Source: Terriglobales bacterium (lineage in GTDB: Bacteria > Acidobacteriota > Terriglobia > Terriglobales > Acidobacteriaceae). From it: a stretch of DNA of 64,000 bases. How positions within the stretch are numbered: the first letter of the stretch is position 1; each line of letters starts with the position of its first letter. The position numbers and the translations under genes are program-made. The notes under the pieces were generated by a model. The model did not search any database and was not told where the DNA came from. It saw nothing but the letters and a program-made list of their open reading frames with translations. The stretch covers positions 1 to 64,000 of the forward strand of contig DASRFG010000031.1 of assembly GCA_035651655.1 (NCBI GenBank), written 5' to 3'. Of this stretch, positions 36,966 to 45,610 are shown one piece after another.

Positions 36966-39275
36966 TTACTTCGGCCTTGTTTGGGTAATAGCGGGGGAAG
37001 TGCCTTTGCTTTCTACGAGAACCCTATCATCGTGACTATAGAAAGTCAACGAATCGCCGTTCACAGAGCCACGTTCGGCATCAAAAATGCTAGGGTTTCC
37101 GCCCGTCAGCACGTACTTCGCCTGCGCTGCCGTGTAAACCAGATGGTTTCCCGTGGCCCGGCGACCTGGCTGCTGCACAACAACATGCCCGTCTGCCACC
37201 ACGTGATCAATCTGGCTGGGTGTATCGTCGGAACCCTTAGCGCTTTCTCTCGCCGCAGGGCGCTGTCCGCGTGGCAATAGATAGGCGATAGCGTCATCCG
37301 CCGTGACTGTGCCTTGCGCGCTGCGCATCACCACCCCGCCACTGAAATGTGCTCGACGTTGCGGATCCGAGTAATCCAGATGATTGGCGGTGACGTGGGT
37401 TTGACTGATTGCTCCTGTGGCCTCAGTCTGCAGAAAGAGCGTGTCCACCCGCTGCGGGAAAACTCCCTCCGCCAACATACTGCGGTCGGCGCGATTGAAA
37501 GTAATGGCGGGTGCGCGGACTACGTTACCTCCCTGCCATAAGCGGGCGCCGCCGGAATAAACGGCAAGATTACTGTTGCGATCAGCCGTCATGGAGGCGG
37601 AAACAACGTGAATGGGGTCGGATGAAGCCAGCATGGCGCCGCCGGGCTGGGGTTTCAGTTCGCTGTAGGTTGTCTTGACGTGACCGTTCGCAAGCGCCTG
37701 TCCGCTCTGGCGATTCATGCGAAGAACATCCGCCGTAGTGGTCATGCTCTTTTCAACAATCCGTGGAGATCCGTTCAGGGTCAAGATCATGTCTGACGGC
37801 GTGTACGTGCCCTTGTCCGCCCAAGCTTCGCGTTGACCTTCGACGTAATGCACCTCGCCGGTTTGCACGACCTTGGAAATGGCGCCCTCATCGCTGAAGC
37901 TGGCATCCACAGTGCGACTGGTGCTAACCCGATCCGGTTGGCCGGGATTCTGCGACACGATCTTGGCATCGGGAGCGCCGCGCACAAACTTGATTTGATT
38001 GTCGTCGCCGAAAACGGCGTGGAATTTACGAGCGGTTAGGGTGGTGGGAATTGGGACGCTGGATGCTGTCGAGGATTTGGCGATCACCGGCTGCCCGGCT
38101 GAGCGCGGCTTGGGTGCGGCTGGACTAGTGAGAATCACAATCTGGGCCTTGCCTGAGGTATCCGCGTGGTCGAGCTGCTGCCCTGGCTTGAAGCGAAAAT
38201 CAACCGCGTCGGAATCAAGTTCGGCCTGCTGTACCTGGCCAGGAACAGGGACCTGGCTTTGCAACAACTTTACGTCCTTCACAGCCCGCATCTTGGAGAG
38301 CTGATTGTCTGCCGCAAACTCCATTGAGACTTGTTGCGCGGTACCCTGCATCGGCTTCGCACCAGCTTGTTCTACATGCACATTGCCGGTAAGCACGCCG
38401 GAATGAAAAGTATTGTGAGGATTCAGGAGATAGTCTGCGCGTTCCGCCCTGGCTTTTATGCCGGTCGAGGTCTGGCCCTGAACACTGCCATTGCCGATGA
38501 TGCGATAAGCAGTATTGTCCGGTTTGAAAAAAATCGTCGCCACATCAGCCGCGATCTTCTCCTTCTCCTGAATCAGCACGGCCTTGTCGAGCACGACCTG
38601 TCGTGGGATCTTCGTGACGGCGGCATGGGCCGCAAGGATGTGCGAAGGGTTGGCGCCTAGCACGGTAATGTCCACATTGGAGTCAATAACCAATGTGTTC
38701 TCTTTAGCGATGTACCGTGCGCCCACCGCCGAACCGCTGGCCTGGGCCATCTTAAAATTCACTACGCCGTGAGTGGCAGCGTTACCAGTCTTCTCGTTAA
38801 AGACCAAGTCCGTGGTGTCAATATGGATTGGGTTCTGCAGCACCTCGGGAGGGGTCTGGTCGGGGCGAGCGGGACCCTGGGCATTGCCCTCCAGGTCGAT
38901 GTGCACCGGTCCGATTCCCGCGATCTCGCCAGTCTTGGGATCGTACTCAAAATTCTTGCCATAAATCTGATCGAAGCGGTTGGATTCCTTTCCGTAAATG
39001 ATGATGTTCACATCGCGTAGCGAAGCGCGGCCCCCTTGCTTGAACTGCACCGTTCTTGCGGCGCGCACCGTAAACAGCGTCCGGCCGTGCTCCGACTTGG
39101 ACAATTCAAAGTCTTGGGTAGACTGCTGGACTTGGTAGGGCAATGGCGCCGGCACCTCATGGCTGACTTGCTCCGCCCGGCGCTGCGCATATAGGTAAAA
39201 GAGGACGACGATGACTATGAAACCACCCGCCATCAGTGCTAACCATTTCCGCAGGCCGACTATGGAGATGGGCAT
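36966..39275 (-). CDS. LptC-LptA fused periplasmic LPS transport protein (OstA repeats)
   Basis: This 769-residue protein has an N-terminal membrane anchor (about 8-30, RKWLALMAGGFIVIVVLFYL). A beta-jellyroll LptC-like domain follows, then several OstA-type repeats and an LptA-like C-terminal module (GHVVVQQPGRRATGNHLVYT). In E. coli LptC (191 aa) and LptA (185 aa) are separate and form the bridge to LptD. Here one chain appears to provide both and to span much of the periplasm. The exact LptC/LptA boundary cannot be set from sequence alone. It directly precedes lptB, supporting the assignment. Confidence 0.88.
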   Translation of the reverse strand: MPISIVGLRKWLALMAGGFIVIVVLFYLYAQRRAEQVSHEVPAPLPYQVQQSTQDFELSKSEHGRTLFTVRAARTVQFKQGGRASLRDVNIIIYGKESNRFDQIYGKNFEYDPKTGEIAGIGPVHIDLEGNAQGPARPDQTPPEVLQNPIHIDTTDLVFNEKTGNAATHGVVNFKMAQASGSAVGARYIAKENTLVIDSNVDITVLGANPSHILAAHAAVTKIPRQVVLDKAVLIQEKEKIAADVATIFFKPDNTAYRIIGNGSVQGQTSTGIKARAERADYLLNPHNTFHSGVLTGNVHVEQAGAKPMQGTAQQVSMEFAADNQLSKMRAVKDVKLLQSQVPVPGQVQQAELDSDAVDFRFKPGQQLDHADTSGKAQIVILTSPAAPKPRSAGQPVIAKSSTASSVPIPTTLTARKFHAVFGDDNQIKFVRGAPDAKIVSQNPGQPDRVSTSRTVDASFSDEGAISKVVQTGEVHYVEGQREAWADKGTYTPSDMILTLNGSPRIVEKSMTTTADVLRMNRQSGQALANGHVKTTYSELKPQPGGAMLASSDPIHVVSASMTADRNSNLAVYSGGARLWQGGNVVRAPAITFNRADRSMLAEGVFPQRVDTLFLQTEATGAISQTHVTANHLDYSDPQRRAHFSGGVVMRSAQGTVTADDAIAYLLPRGQRPAARESAKGSDDTPSQIDHVVADGHVVVQQPGRRATGNHLVYTAAQAKYVLTGGNPSIFDAERGSVNGDSLTFYSHDDRVLVESKGTSPAITQTRPK

Positions 39276-39400
39276 TGCTCAAATACTAGCAGGCAGTCGC
39301 ACCCAGGAACTCATCTCTTAAGTGTCGAAGGACGCCCAGGCAGGTGTGGATTCGGGCCAGCTATCTAACAGGGAACAGTGCATTCACCCAACTCACGTGG

Positions 39401-39439
39401 GCACAGGCGCCCTCGCCTGTGCGGCGAGGGTAGCTCGCC
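39401..39439. repeat. Two adjacent perfect hairpins (REP-like)
   Basis: GCACAGGCG-CCCT-CGCCTGTGC (39401-39422) is followed immediately by GGCGAG-GGTAG-CTCGCC (39423-39439). Both stems are perfect and GC-rich. The tandem arrangement resembles bacterial REP elements. It lies between recJ and lptCA, where it could stabilise or separate the two parts of the transcript. No T-run is adjacent. Confidence 0.65.
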
Positions 39440-39476
39440 TTGGGCTGCCGAGGGCGGCTGGCCCCCTACCTAAGTC

Positions 39477-41240
39477 TCAGTCAGCCGACGCCGCGGCCAG
39501 CTGCACGGTACGGATGACGTCGCAGAGTCGTAATTCCAGACCACCGAATTCAGGATGATCGTTGTGCTCCAGAGTAAATGCCACGTCCAACGTATCACCG
39601 GCCAGAATCTGTTCTCGCTGGAAACGTTCCGCCATGCGCCAGCCTATTGTCGGAATGCCGGGAGTGAATTTCCCATTTGAAGTAGCCGCAGCCAGCTTCA
39701 ACTTGATGTGCTTTTCTTTCAGGGTGCGTGGTGGCAACAGAACGCGGCTGTTGCGGGACACGAATACCGGTTCGGGGTTTCCCATTCCAAAGGGTTCCAG
39801 TTGCCGCAGGGCATGGAACAGGTCGGGAGTGACCTGGACCAGATCAAGCTCGTCATCCACATGCAACACCGGCTCAAAGTCCGCGAGGGTCAAACGAGCG
39901 CGCGCGTAGGAATCGAGTGAGGTGCGTAACTCCGGAATGCCGGCGGACGGGAGCGCAAATCCTACCGCGTGCGCGTGTCCGCCGTAACGTGTGAATAGAG
40001 ATTCGCAGCTCTCGATCGCCTGCAAAAGGTGAAACGCGGAAATCGAGCGGCCCGATCCGTGAGCTTCCTCGCCCTGGCGCGAGATTACCAGCGTGGGTCT
40101 TCCGTAACGCTCTACCACGCGAGTGGCAGCGATGCCGATCACCCCTCGATGCCAGCCCTCACCATCCACCACGATGCAGAACGCCTGGCGCATCTCCGCG
40201 GATTCATCCAGGCGAGCACAAATCTCATCAATGATGCGGGCCTCTTCCGCCTGACGATCGCTGTTCAAGCGATTCAGGCGCTCAGCTAATTCTCGAGCGC
40301 GGGCGACGTCCTTGACTGTGAATAGCTCGATGACGTCGCGAGCCACATCCATACGACCAGCAGCGTTCAGGCGAGGAGCCAGGCGAAACGCCACATCGGA
40401 TGACTCCAACCTCCGTGACCCGTCCAACTGTGACACTTCCAGGAGTGCCTTCAGCCCAGCATTCACCGGCGAACGCAGTCCCTCCAAACCGAGCCGCGTG
40501 AAAACCCGATTCTCATCGAGCAGAGGGACAGCGTCAGCAATGGTGGCCACCGCAACTATTTTCAAAAAAGACATCAGCAACGGCCGCAGCTCCCGTTTTT
40601 CCGGCAGAGCTTTCTCCATCAATGCGTGGGCCAGTTTGAAAGCTACTCCCGCTCCGCATAAAGCCTTGCAGGGATACTCGCATCCCGGCTGGTTGGGATT
40701 GAGCACGACCAGAGCATTGGGAACACCCTGCTCTGCGTGAGGCAAATGGTGGTCGGTAACGATCAGGTCCACGCCGGCGCGATGTGCGGTTTCCGCGGCA
40801 GCAAATGCGCGAATGCCAGTATCTACGCTCACGATTAAGCGCACGCCCTCCGCAGCCGCCCGCTCGATCACATCATCTTTCATCCCGTAGCCGTCGCGGA
40901 TGCGGTGAGGCACATGGAAGTCCGCGTGGCCGCCACATAAGCCAATCGCGGTCATCAGAATCACAATGGCAACGGTGCCGTCCACGTCGTAGTCGCCATA
41001 AATCAGAATTTTTTCCTGGCGCGCAATCGCGCTACGCAGGCGTTCGACTGCGGCCGCCATTCCGCTCATGGCGTATGGCGAGTGCAGATGATCCAGTGAC
41101 GGGGAGAGGAAGCGGTGGGCAGCTTCGGCATCCTGAATCCCGCGTTTCAATAGGAGGCGTGCGATAGTCGGAGAAAGACTGGCTTCACTGGCGAGCCGGC
41201 TAGCTGCGATCTCGTCAACCGATGCTAATTCCCAGCGCAC
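39477..41240 (-). CDS. recJ: Single-stranded-DNA exonuclease RecJ
   Basis: RecJ is a 5'-3' exonuclease of RecF recombination and mismatch repair. The 587-residue protein carries DHH-family motifs in order: YGDYDVDGT, VDTGI, VTDHHLPH and GGHAHAVGFALPSAG (the DHHA1 region). The OB-fold C-terminal region follows. Its start is 3 nt after the unknown gene's stop. Confidence 0.96.
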   Translation of the reverse strand: MRWELASVDEIAASRLASEASLSPTIARLLLKRGIQDAEAAHRFLSPSLDHLHSPYAMSGMAAAVERLRSAIARQEKILIYGDYDVDGTVAIVILMTAIGLCGGHADFHVPHRIRDGYGMKDDVIERAAAEGVRLIVSVDTGIRAFAAAETAHRAGVDLIVTDHHLPHAEQGVPNALVVLNPNQPGCEYPCKALCGAGVAFKLAHALMEKALPEKRELRPLLMSFLKIVAVATIADAVPLLDENRVFTRLGLEGLRSPVNAGLKALLEVSQLDGSRRLESSDVAFRLAPRLNAAGRMDVARDVIELFTVKDVARARELAERLNRLNSDRQAEEARIIDEICARLDESAEMRQAFCIVVDGEGWHRGVIGIAATRVVERYGRPTLVISRQGEEAHGSGRSISAFHLLQAIESCESLFTRYGGHAHAVGFALPSAGIPELRTSLDSYARARLTLADFEPVLHVDDELDLVQVTPDLFHALRQLEPFGMGNPEPVFVSRNSRVLLPPRTLKEKHIKLKLAAATSNGKFTPGIPTIGWRMAERFQREQILAGDTLDVAFTLEHNDHPEFGGLELRLCDVIRTVQLAAASAD

Positions 41241-41243
41241 GAA

Positions 41244-41714
41244 TCAGGGCTCGTCATCCTGGTCGGGCTCGTCAATAGCGATCCCGCCGAAGTCCTCAGC
41301 AAGCTCTATCAGATGTTGGTAGCGGTCGTACCACTCGGTGGAAACTTCATAGACGAAGATGGACCCCTGGTAGGCCCATCCCAACTGAATGTATCCGGTT
41401 TTCGATAAATAAGCGCGTAGCCAGCGGGCTTCATCCAGGTCTTCCTCATTAGGGTAGTGGGCGTTGCGCAGCCGCTCGACCAGTTCGTCCAGTTCCTCGC
41501 GTTGCAATGCCCAGTCGTCCATGGTGAGGAAGGTGGCACCAGCGGCCTTGGCCAGCTCGACAAAATCCTTCCAGCCGTCGGGATTTTCCGCGGAGCTCTT
41601 CCACATCACGCTCTGCACTTGTTCGGAGTCCACGTAGGCCGGAAAGCGCTTCATGCCATGACCTTCGATAAAAGCGGTCATGTCATCTTTGAGCGTGGTG
41701 AGGTCGTCAGACAT
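41244..41714 (-). CDS. Hypothetical acidic protein, first gene of the recJ-lpt operon
   Basis: I do not recognise this protein of about 156 residues. I start it at the ATG at 41714; a TTG at 41747 would add 11 residues. It is rich in Glu and Asp, with several Trp, and has an acidic C-terminal tail (AIDEPDQDDEP). No membrane segment or signal peptide is seen. It has a Trp-rich mid-region (SVMWKSSAENPDGWKDFVEL). The 3-nt gap to recJ implies co-transcription. A resemblance to RraB-like proteins is superficial and not claimed. Confidence 0.7.
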   Translation of the reverse strand: MSDDLTTLKDDMTAFIEGHGMKRFPAYVDSEQVQSVMWKSSAENPDGWKDFVELAKAAGATFLTMDDWALQREELDELVERLRNAHYPNEEDLDEARWLRAYLSKTGYIQLGWAYQGSIFVYEVSTEWYDRYQHLIELAEDFGGIAIDEPDQDDEP

Positions 41715-41876
41715 GTAGAGTTTGTGGCTAATGCATTCTAGACCCAACTCGCTTTGCGAGCTACTAAGGACAAAGCTGCCGATCTGCGGTTCAGGCGTCC
41801 CGAGTGATTATGCTAAACTCAAATTTTGGGCAGAGGCTTCTAGCCCGGACTGTCAGCCTGGACTTCCACCTGAACT

Positions 41877-42155
41877 ATGGTTTTCTCGAAAGAATATGTG
41901 GGCTACCTGGCCCGCGAGGTGACCAAGAAACTGGTTGCCGGCAATTTCATTGAAACCCAGCAACTTCCCGCAGTGACGCAGAAAGTGCACGCGGCGCTGT
42001 TGGAGGAGATCGCTTTAGAGGACCGCATCAACGACGAGGTGCGCGTCATCCTTGAGGCCTATTCGGAAGAGATGCGCAAGAGCGGGGCCAACTACCAGGA
42101 AATGTTTAAAAAGGTCAAAAACGAGCTGGTTCGCAAGTACAAGGCGGTGCTGTGA
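41877..42155 (+). CDS. DUF507 family protein 1
   Basis: This 92-residue protein is mostly alpha-helical and charged. It begins VFSKEYVGYLAREVTKKLVA and matches the DUF507 pattern seen in Acidobacteria, Aquificae and deltaproteobacteria. No function is known. The second DUF507 gene starts on its stop codon (GTGA overlap of 4 nt), so the pair is translationally coupled and probably makes a heteromer or an internally duplicated complex. Confidence 0.88.
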   Translation: MVFSKEYVGYLAREVTKKLVAGNFIETQQLPAVTQKVHAALLEEIALEDRINDEVRVILEAYSEEMRKSGANYQEMFKKVKNELVRKYKAVL

Positions 42156-42427
42156 GGCTCAGCCGAGACAAAGTGAATAAGCTGGCCCACACCGTTTCTG
42201 ACGCCCTTGCCACCTTGGACGAAGTAGATTTCGTGGAAGATCGCAACACCATTCGCTTGGAAGTTCGACGTCTCCTGGAAGAGTTACTTAATCAGGAGGC
42301 CAGGATTGACGCCTCGGCCCGGCAGAAAATCGAAAATCAGAAACGCACCATTCTCGAAGGTTCCCAGGAATGGGACATCCTTTACCGCAAGTACTACAAC
42401 GAGGAAGTCAAGAAGCTGGGCATTTAA
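42152..42427 (+). CDS. DUF507 family protein 2
   Basis: This 91-residue paralogue of the preceding gene starts RLSRDKVNKLAHTVSDALAT and has the same length and helix-rich composition. It begins at a GTG in the 4-nt overlap. Tandem DUF507 genes suggest an ancient duplication in which both copies were kept. It converges on the phosphoesterase gene, with no strong terminator visible in the 45-bp gap. Confidence 0.88.
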   Translation: MRLSRDKVNKLAHTVSDALATLDEVDFVEDRNTIRLEVRRLLEELLNQEARIDASARQKIENQKRTILEGSQEWDILYRKYYNEEVKKLGI

Positions 42428-42472
42428 GACCTTAGTTCCCCTTGCAGTTTTCTGTTACTTCTTACCCCACCC

Positions 42473-44323
42473 TCAGAATCCTGGCGCCTTCTCCTTGTTC
42501 CAGTCGCAGGTTCCACCCGTCGCTGGCGGCAGCAGGGTTGGCACCGGCTGCGGCGTGGAGAAATCGAAAAACTCCATCATGTTGTCCGCCGATGCGTCGC
42601 GCACGGTCAGCGCCGGCACATTGAAGCGCGTCTCAATGAGCCGAAGAATGGAAGTGAGGTCGCGCCAGGTGTGCGAAACATAGTGCGGCTTCGCCCAGGG
42701 AGAAACCACGACCAGGGGAATGCGGAAGCCGGTGTGGGCAAAATCGCCGGGTGGGGTCCCCGAAGGAATCATGGGAGCGATGCCGTCCGGCTTCATGATC
42801 GTCGCCGGAACCACGTGGTCGTATAAGCCGCCCCCCTCGTCGAAGGTAAGGATGAACGCCGAAGATTTCCATGAGGGGCTGCCGATCAGTGCATTGATGA
42901 TCTGGGCCACCCTGGTGGCGCCGTTCTGAAGATTTTGCCCCGGATGCTCATCCAATCCAGCCGAAGAAGCGCGCTCAATGAAGATCACGGATGGCAAGGT
43001 GCTTTCGTTCTGCAGGTCGGTGTAATACTGCGAGATTGGGAACAGCTTGGTGTGCTGATTTCCCGAATAATAGCCGGCCCACTGCGTCAAATAAGTGCTG
43101 TTGTCCTGGTAATAGTAGCGCCAGGAGACGCCCGCTTGGTCGAGATGATCGAAAATCGTTGCCTGGGGCCAGCCGCCAGTCGGGTACTGATCGGAAAAGA
43201 TGTGCCCAAACGAAGTTCCAGCAAACAAGTACATACGATTGGGCAGGGTATTGGCCAAAAGCGGCGAGAAGAAGCGGTCACTCGTGCCGAAATTGAACGC
43301 CAAGGAATACAAATAGGGCAAGTCGTTCCAGTCGTAATGACCTAGCGCGCGAGTGTTGTACGGATCAATATTGGAGGTGATTCCGGTCTGCAGAAACTTG
43401 TCCATTAGTCCGCCATTCACGTCAATATGGCTTTCAGTCCAGGACGGCGTCAGACCCTCAGTACAAACGCTCTGATAATGAAATGGATGTACTGCCACAC
43501 CATTATTGGCAACCAGCGTGGCGCCCAGCGGCACGCCGTCGACGTTATTGCTGAAGCCGCGATCCACACGGTATTGCCCCAAGCGGCCCAGATAACTGTC
43601 GAAGGACCGGTTTTCCTGGACGAGGTAGATGATGTGCTTCAGGTTCGACAAACCAGCATTGTCAGTGACGTTGATGGCGACGCTACTGCTGAACGTCACC
43701 GCCGCTGTGTCTTGCGCTTTCACCTGTACCGTGTGCTGCCCAGGCGCCAGGCCGGTGAGGTAAAGATCAGCCGTATTTGAGCTAACCTGCTTGTAACTTA
43801 CGCCATCAATCAGCACCTGCATCAGCTTCGTGGGCGTCGAATCATTTGCCGCCGCCACCAGATGGGTCGGCAGACTCACGGTTGCTCCCGCGCCGGGTGT
43901 GCAGATAGTGACCGTCTGATTGGTGGGATTCAGGGCGCAGGGTGGACTCATTGCAACCTTGATGTTCTTGGAGAAGCTCCCGCTACTGTCCCAGCCCTTT
44001 ACTGTCAGCGAGTGAGCCCCCGGGGTGAGGTTCACAAAAGTATCCACTGCCTTGCCGCTCACCTTGTATACCAATTTGCTATCGATATAGATCTGCATGG
44101 CGGTCACGGTCAGCGAGTCCGTAGCCCCGGCAACCACGCGTGCCGGTGTAACCACCTGTGAGTTGTTCCCGGGAGTGCAAATGGTTACCGTCCGGTTCGT
44201 AGTACTAAGGGTGCATGCGGCAGCGGGACGGCCAATAGCAAGCATGGAGCCAAAAATGGGGAGCACGAACAAAGCACGGTGAACCAAGCACTTCGAGAGA
44301 ATTGAAATTCGAGGTGATCTCAT
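42473..44323 (-). CDS. Secreted phosphoesterase (PLC/acid phosphatase type) with N-terminal Ig-like repeats
   Basis: This 616-residue exported protein has a signal peptide at about 12-35. Two copies of an Ig-like module of about 100 residues follow, each with the pattern TNxTVTICTPG (TNRTVTICTPGNNSQVV, then TNQTVTICTPGAGATVS). The C-terminal ~380 residues are an alkaline-phosphatase-superfamily phosphoesterase (PF04185 type) with VQENRSFDSYLG, FILTFDEGGGLYDHVV and SPWAKPHYVSHTWRDL. Family members hydrolyse phospholipids or phosphate esters outside the cell. The repeats probably bind surfaces or substrates. Confidence 0.85.
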   Translation of the reverse strand: MRSPRISILSKCLVHRALFVLPIFGSMLAIGRPAAACTLSTTNRTVTICTPGNNSQVVTPARVVAGATDSLTVTAMQIYIDSKLVYKVSGKAVDTFVNLTPGAHSLTVKGWDSSGSFSKNIKVAMSPPCALNPTNQTVTICTPGAGATVSLPTHLVAAANDSTPTKLMQVLIDGVSYKQVSSNTADLYLTGLAPGQHTVQVKAQDTAAVTFSSSVAINVTDNAGLSNLKHIIYLVQENRSFDSYLGRLGQYRVDRGFSNNVDGVPLGATLVANNGVAVHPFHYQSVCTEGLTPSWTESHIDVNGGLMDKFLQTGITSNIDPYNTRALGHYDWNDLPYLYSLAFNFGTSDRFFSPLLANTLPNRMYLFAGTSFGHIFSDQYPTGGWPQATIFDHLDQAGVSWRYYYQDNSTYLTQWAGYYSGNQHTKLFPISQYYTDLQNESTLPSVIFIERASSAGLDEHPGQNLQNGATRVAQIINALIGSPSWKSSAFILTFDEGGGLYDHVVPATIMKPDGIAPMIPSGTPPGDFAHTGFRIPLVVVSPWAKPHYVSHTWRDLTSILRLIETRFNVPALTVRDASADNMMEFFDFSTPQPVPTLLPPATGGTCDWNKEKAPGF

Positions 44324-44415
44324 GACTTAGTGCTTAGATGCGAGAGATCGCCTTGGTTGCCTGTCCATAAGGTTCCGAAATCTGCAACAATAGGTTGGTA
44401 TTAAGTGAATTTCGC

Positions 44416-45495
44416 ATGCAACAACTTTCCTATATTAAGGATGCGGTACTAAAAGCCGCTGCTACGGCCGGATTCGACTTAGCCGGGGTGGCTGGAGTGC
44501 ACGAGTACGCCGAGCTCAACTTCTTTTCCCAATGGATTGCAGCTGGTCATGCTGGTGAAATGAACTACATGCAAGCACGCAATGAGCACGGAGAATTAAA
44601 GCGCGCGTCTTTAGGTTCGGCAGTACCGTGGGCGCGTAGCGTTATCGTCTGCGCCCTCAACTACAACACCGCAGAGCCCTATTCCACTGAGGTGAACAAT
44701 TCTAAAACAGGCTGGATCTCGCGCTACGCCTGGTCGCAACTGGATTACCACAAAGTCGTCTTGACTCGACTGCAACAGGTAGAAGACGAGTTGCACCGGG
44801 CGCTATCTGAAAATGGAACTGACCCAGCGGCCAGCCTGCAGACGCGCTGCTATGTGGATACCGGCCCACTCGTCGAGCGCGTTTACGCCAAGTATGCCGG
44901 CGTAGGATGGGTGGGAAAGAACACCTGCGTGATAAACCAGCGGCTGGGATCGTGGGTCTTTCTTGGCGTGATTCTCACGTCGCTGGAGCTCGCGCCTGAT
45001 GTCCCTGCGGCCGACCGCTGCGGCACATGCACTCGCTGCATTGAGGCGTGTCCGACGGACGCGCTGCTCGCGCCCCATATTCTGGATTCAAATCGTTGCA
45101 TCTCTTATCTCACCATTGAGAAACGTGGCGCAATTCCGGAAGACTTGCGTGAGGGCATAGGACGGCATCTTTTCGGATGTGACATTTGTCAGGATGTTTG
45201 TCCCTGGAATCGGAAATCGCCTGCGACCGGCGAACCACAGTTGCAGCCGCGGCCTGAATTGGTGAGCCCCGCATTGGATTGGCTGGCGCAGATGTCTGGC
45301 GAGGAATTCGCCAGCACATTTCGCGGTTCGCCCGTGCGACGGGCAAAGCTCTCGGGATTACGTCGTAACTCGGTGGTGGCCATGGGCAACAGCCGAGATC
45401 GTAACTTCATTCCCACTTTAGAAAAACTATCGGCAGATCCAGATCCGGTCGTGGCAGAACATGCCCATTGGGCCCTCGAGCGCCTGAACAGCTAA
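44416..45495 (+). CDS. queG: Epoxyqueuosine reductase
   Basis: QueG reduces epoxyqueuosine to queuosine in tRNA, using cobalamin. The 359-residue protein has an N-terminal cobalamin-binding fold and two [4Fe-4S] motifs, CGTCTRCIEACPTDAL and CDICQDVCPWN. The C-terminal HEAT-like region fits the family. I start at the ATG at 44416 rather than the TTG at 44395. No other queuosine gene is near. Confidence 0.95.
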   Translation: MQQLSYIKDAVLKAAATAGFDLAGVAGVHEYAELNFFSQWIAAGHAGEMNYMQARNEHGELKRASLGSAVPWARSVIVCALNYNTAEPYSTEVNNSKTGWISRYAWSQLDYHKVVLTRLQQVEDELHRALSENGTDPAASLQTRCYVDTGPLVERVYAKYAGVGWVGKNTCVINQRLGSWVFLGVILTSLELAPDVPAADRCGTCTRCIEACPTDALLAPHILDSNRCISYLTIEKRGAIPEDLREGIGRHLFGCDICQDVCPWNRKSPATGEPQLQPRPELVSPALDWLAQMSGEEFASTFRGSPVRRAKLSGLRRNSVVAMGNSRDRNFIPTLEKLSADPDPVVAEHAHWALERLNS

Positions 45496-45610
45496 AGGAC
45501 TCTTCTGAACACCACTCAATCCGTTTCAATAGGCAAACTGCAGTTTTATGTGCGCTGGAAAGCGTGCTAGCATCTTAACTCGCCAGGCCTGTGTAACAGG
45601 AGCCGCGGCC

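Noticed and set aside
45548-45610. Upstream extension of the DUF1570 frame to an earlier ATG
   Set aside because: The ATG at 45611 has a ribosome site at the right distance and starts the signal peptide. The extra residues would precede the signal peptide.
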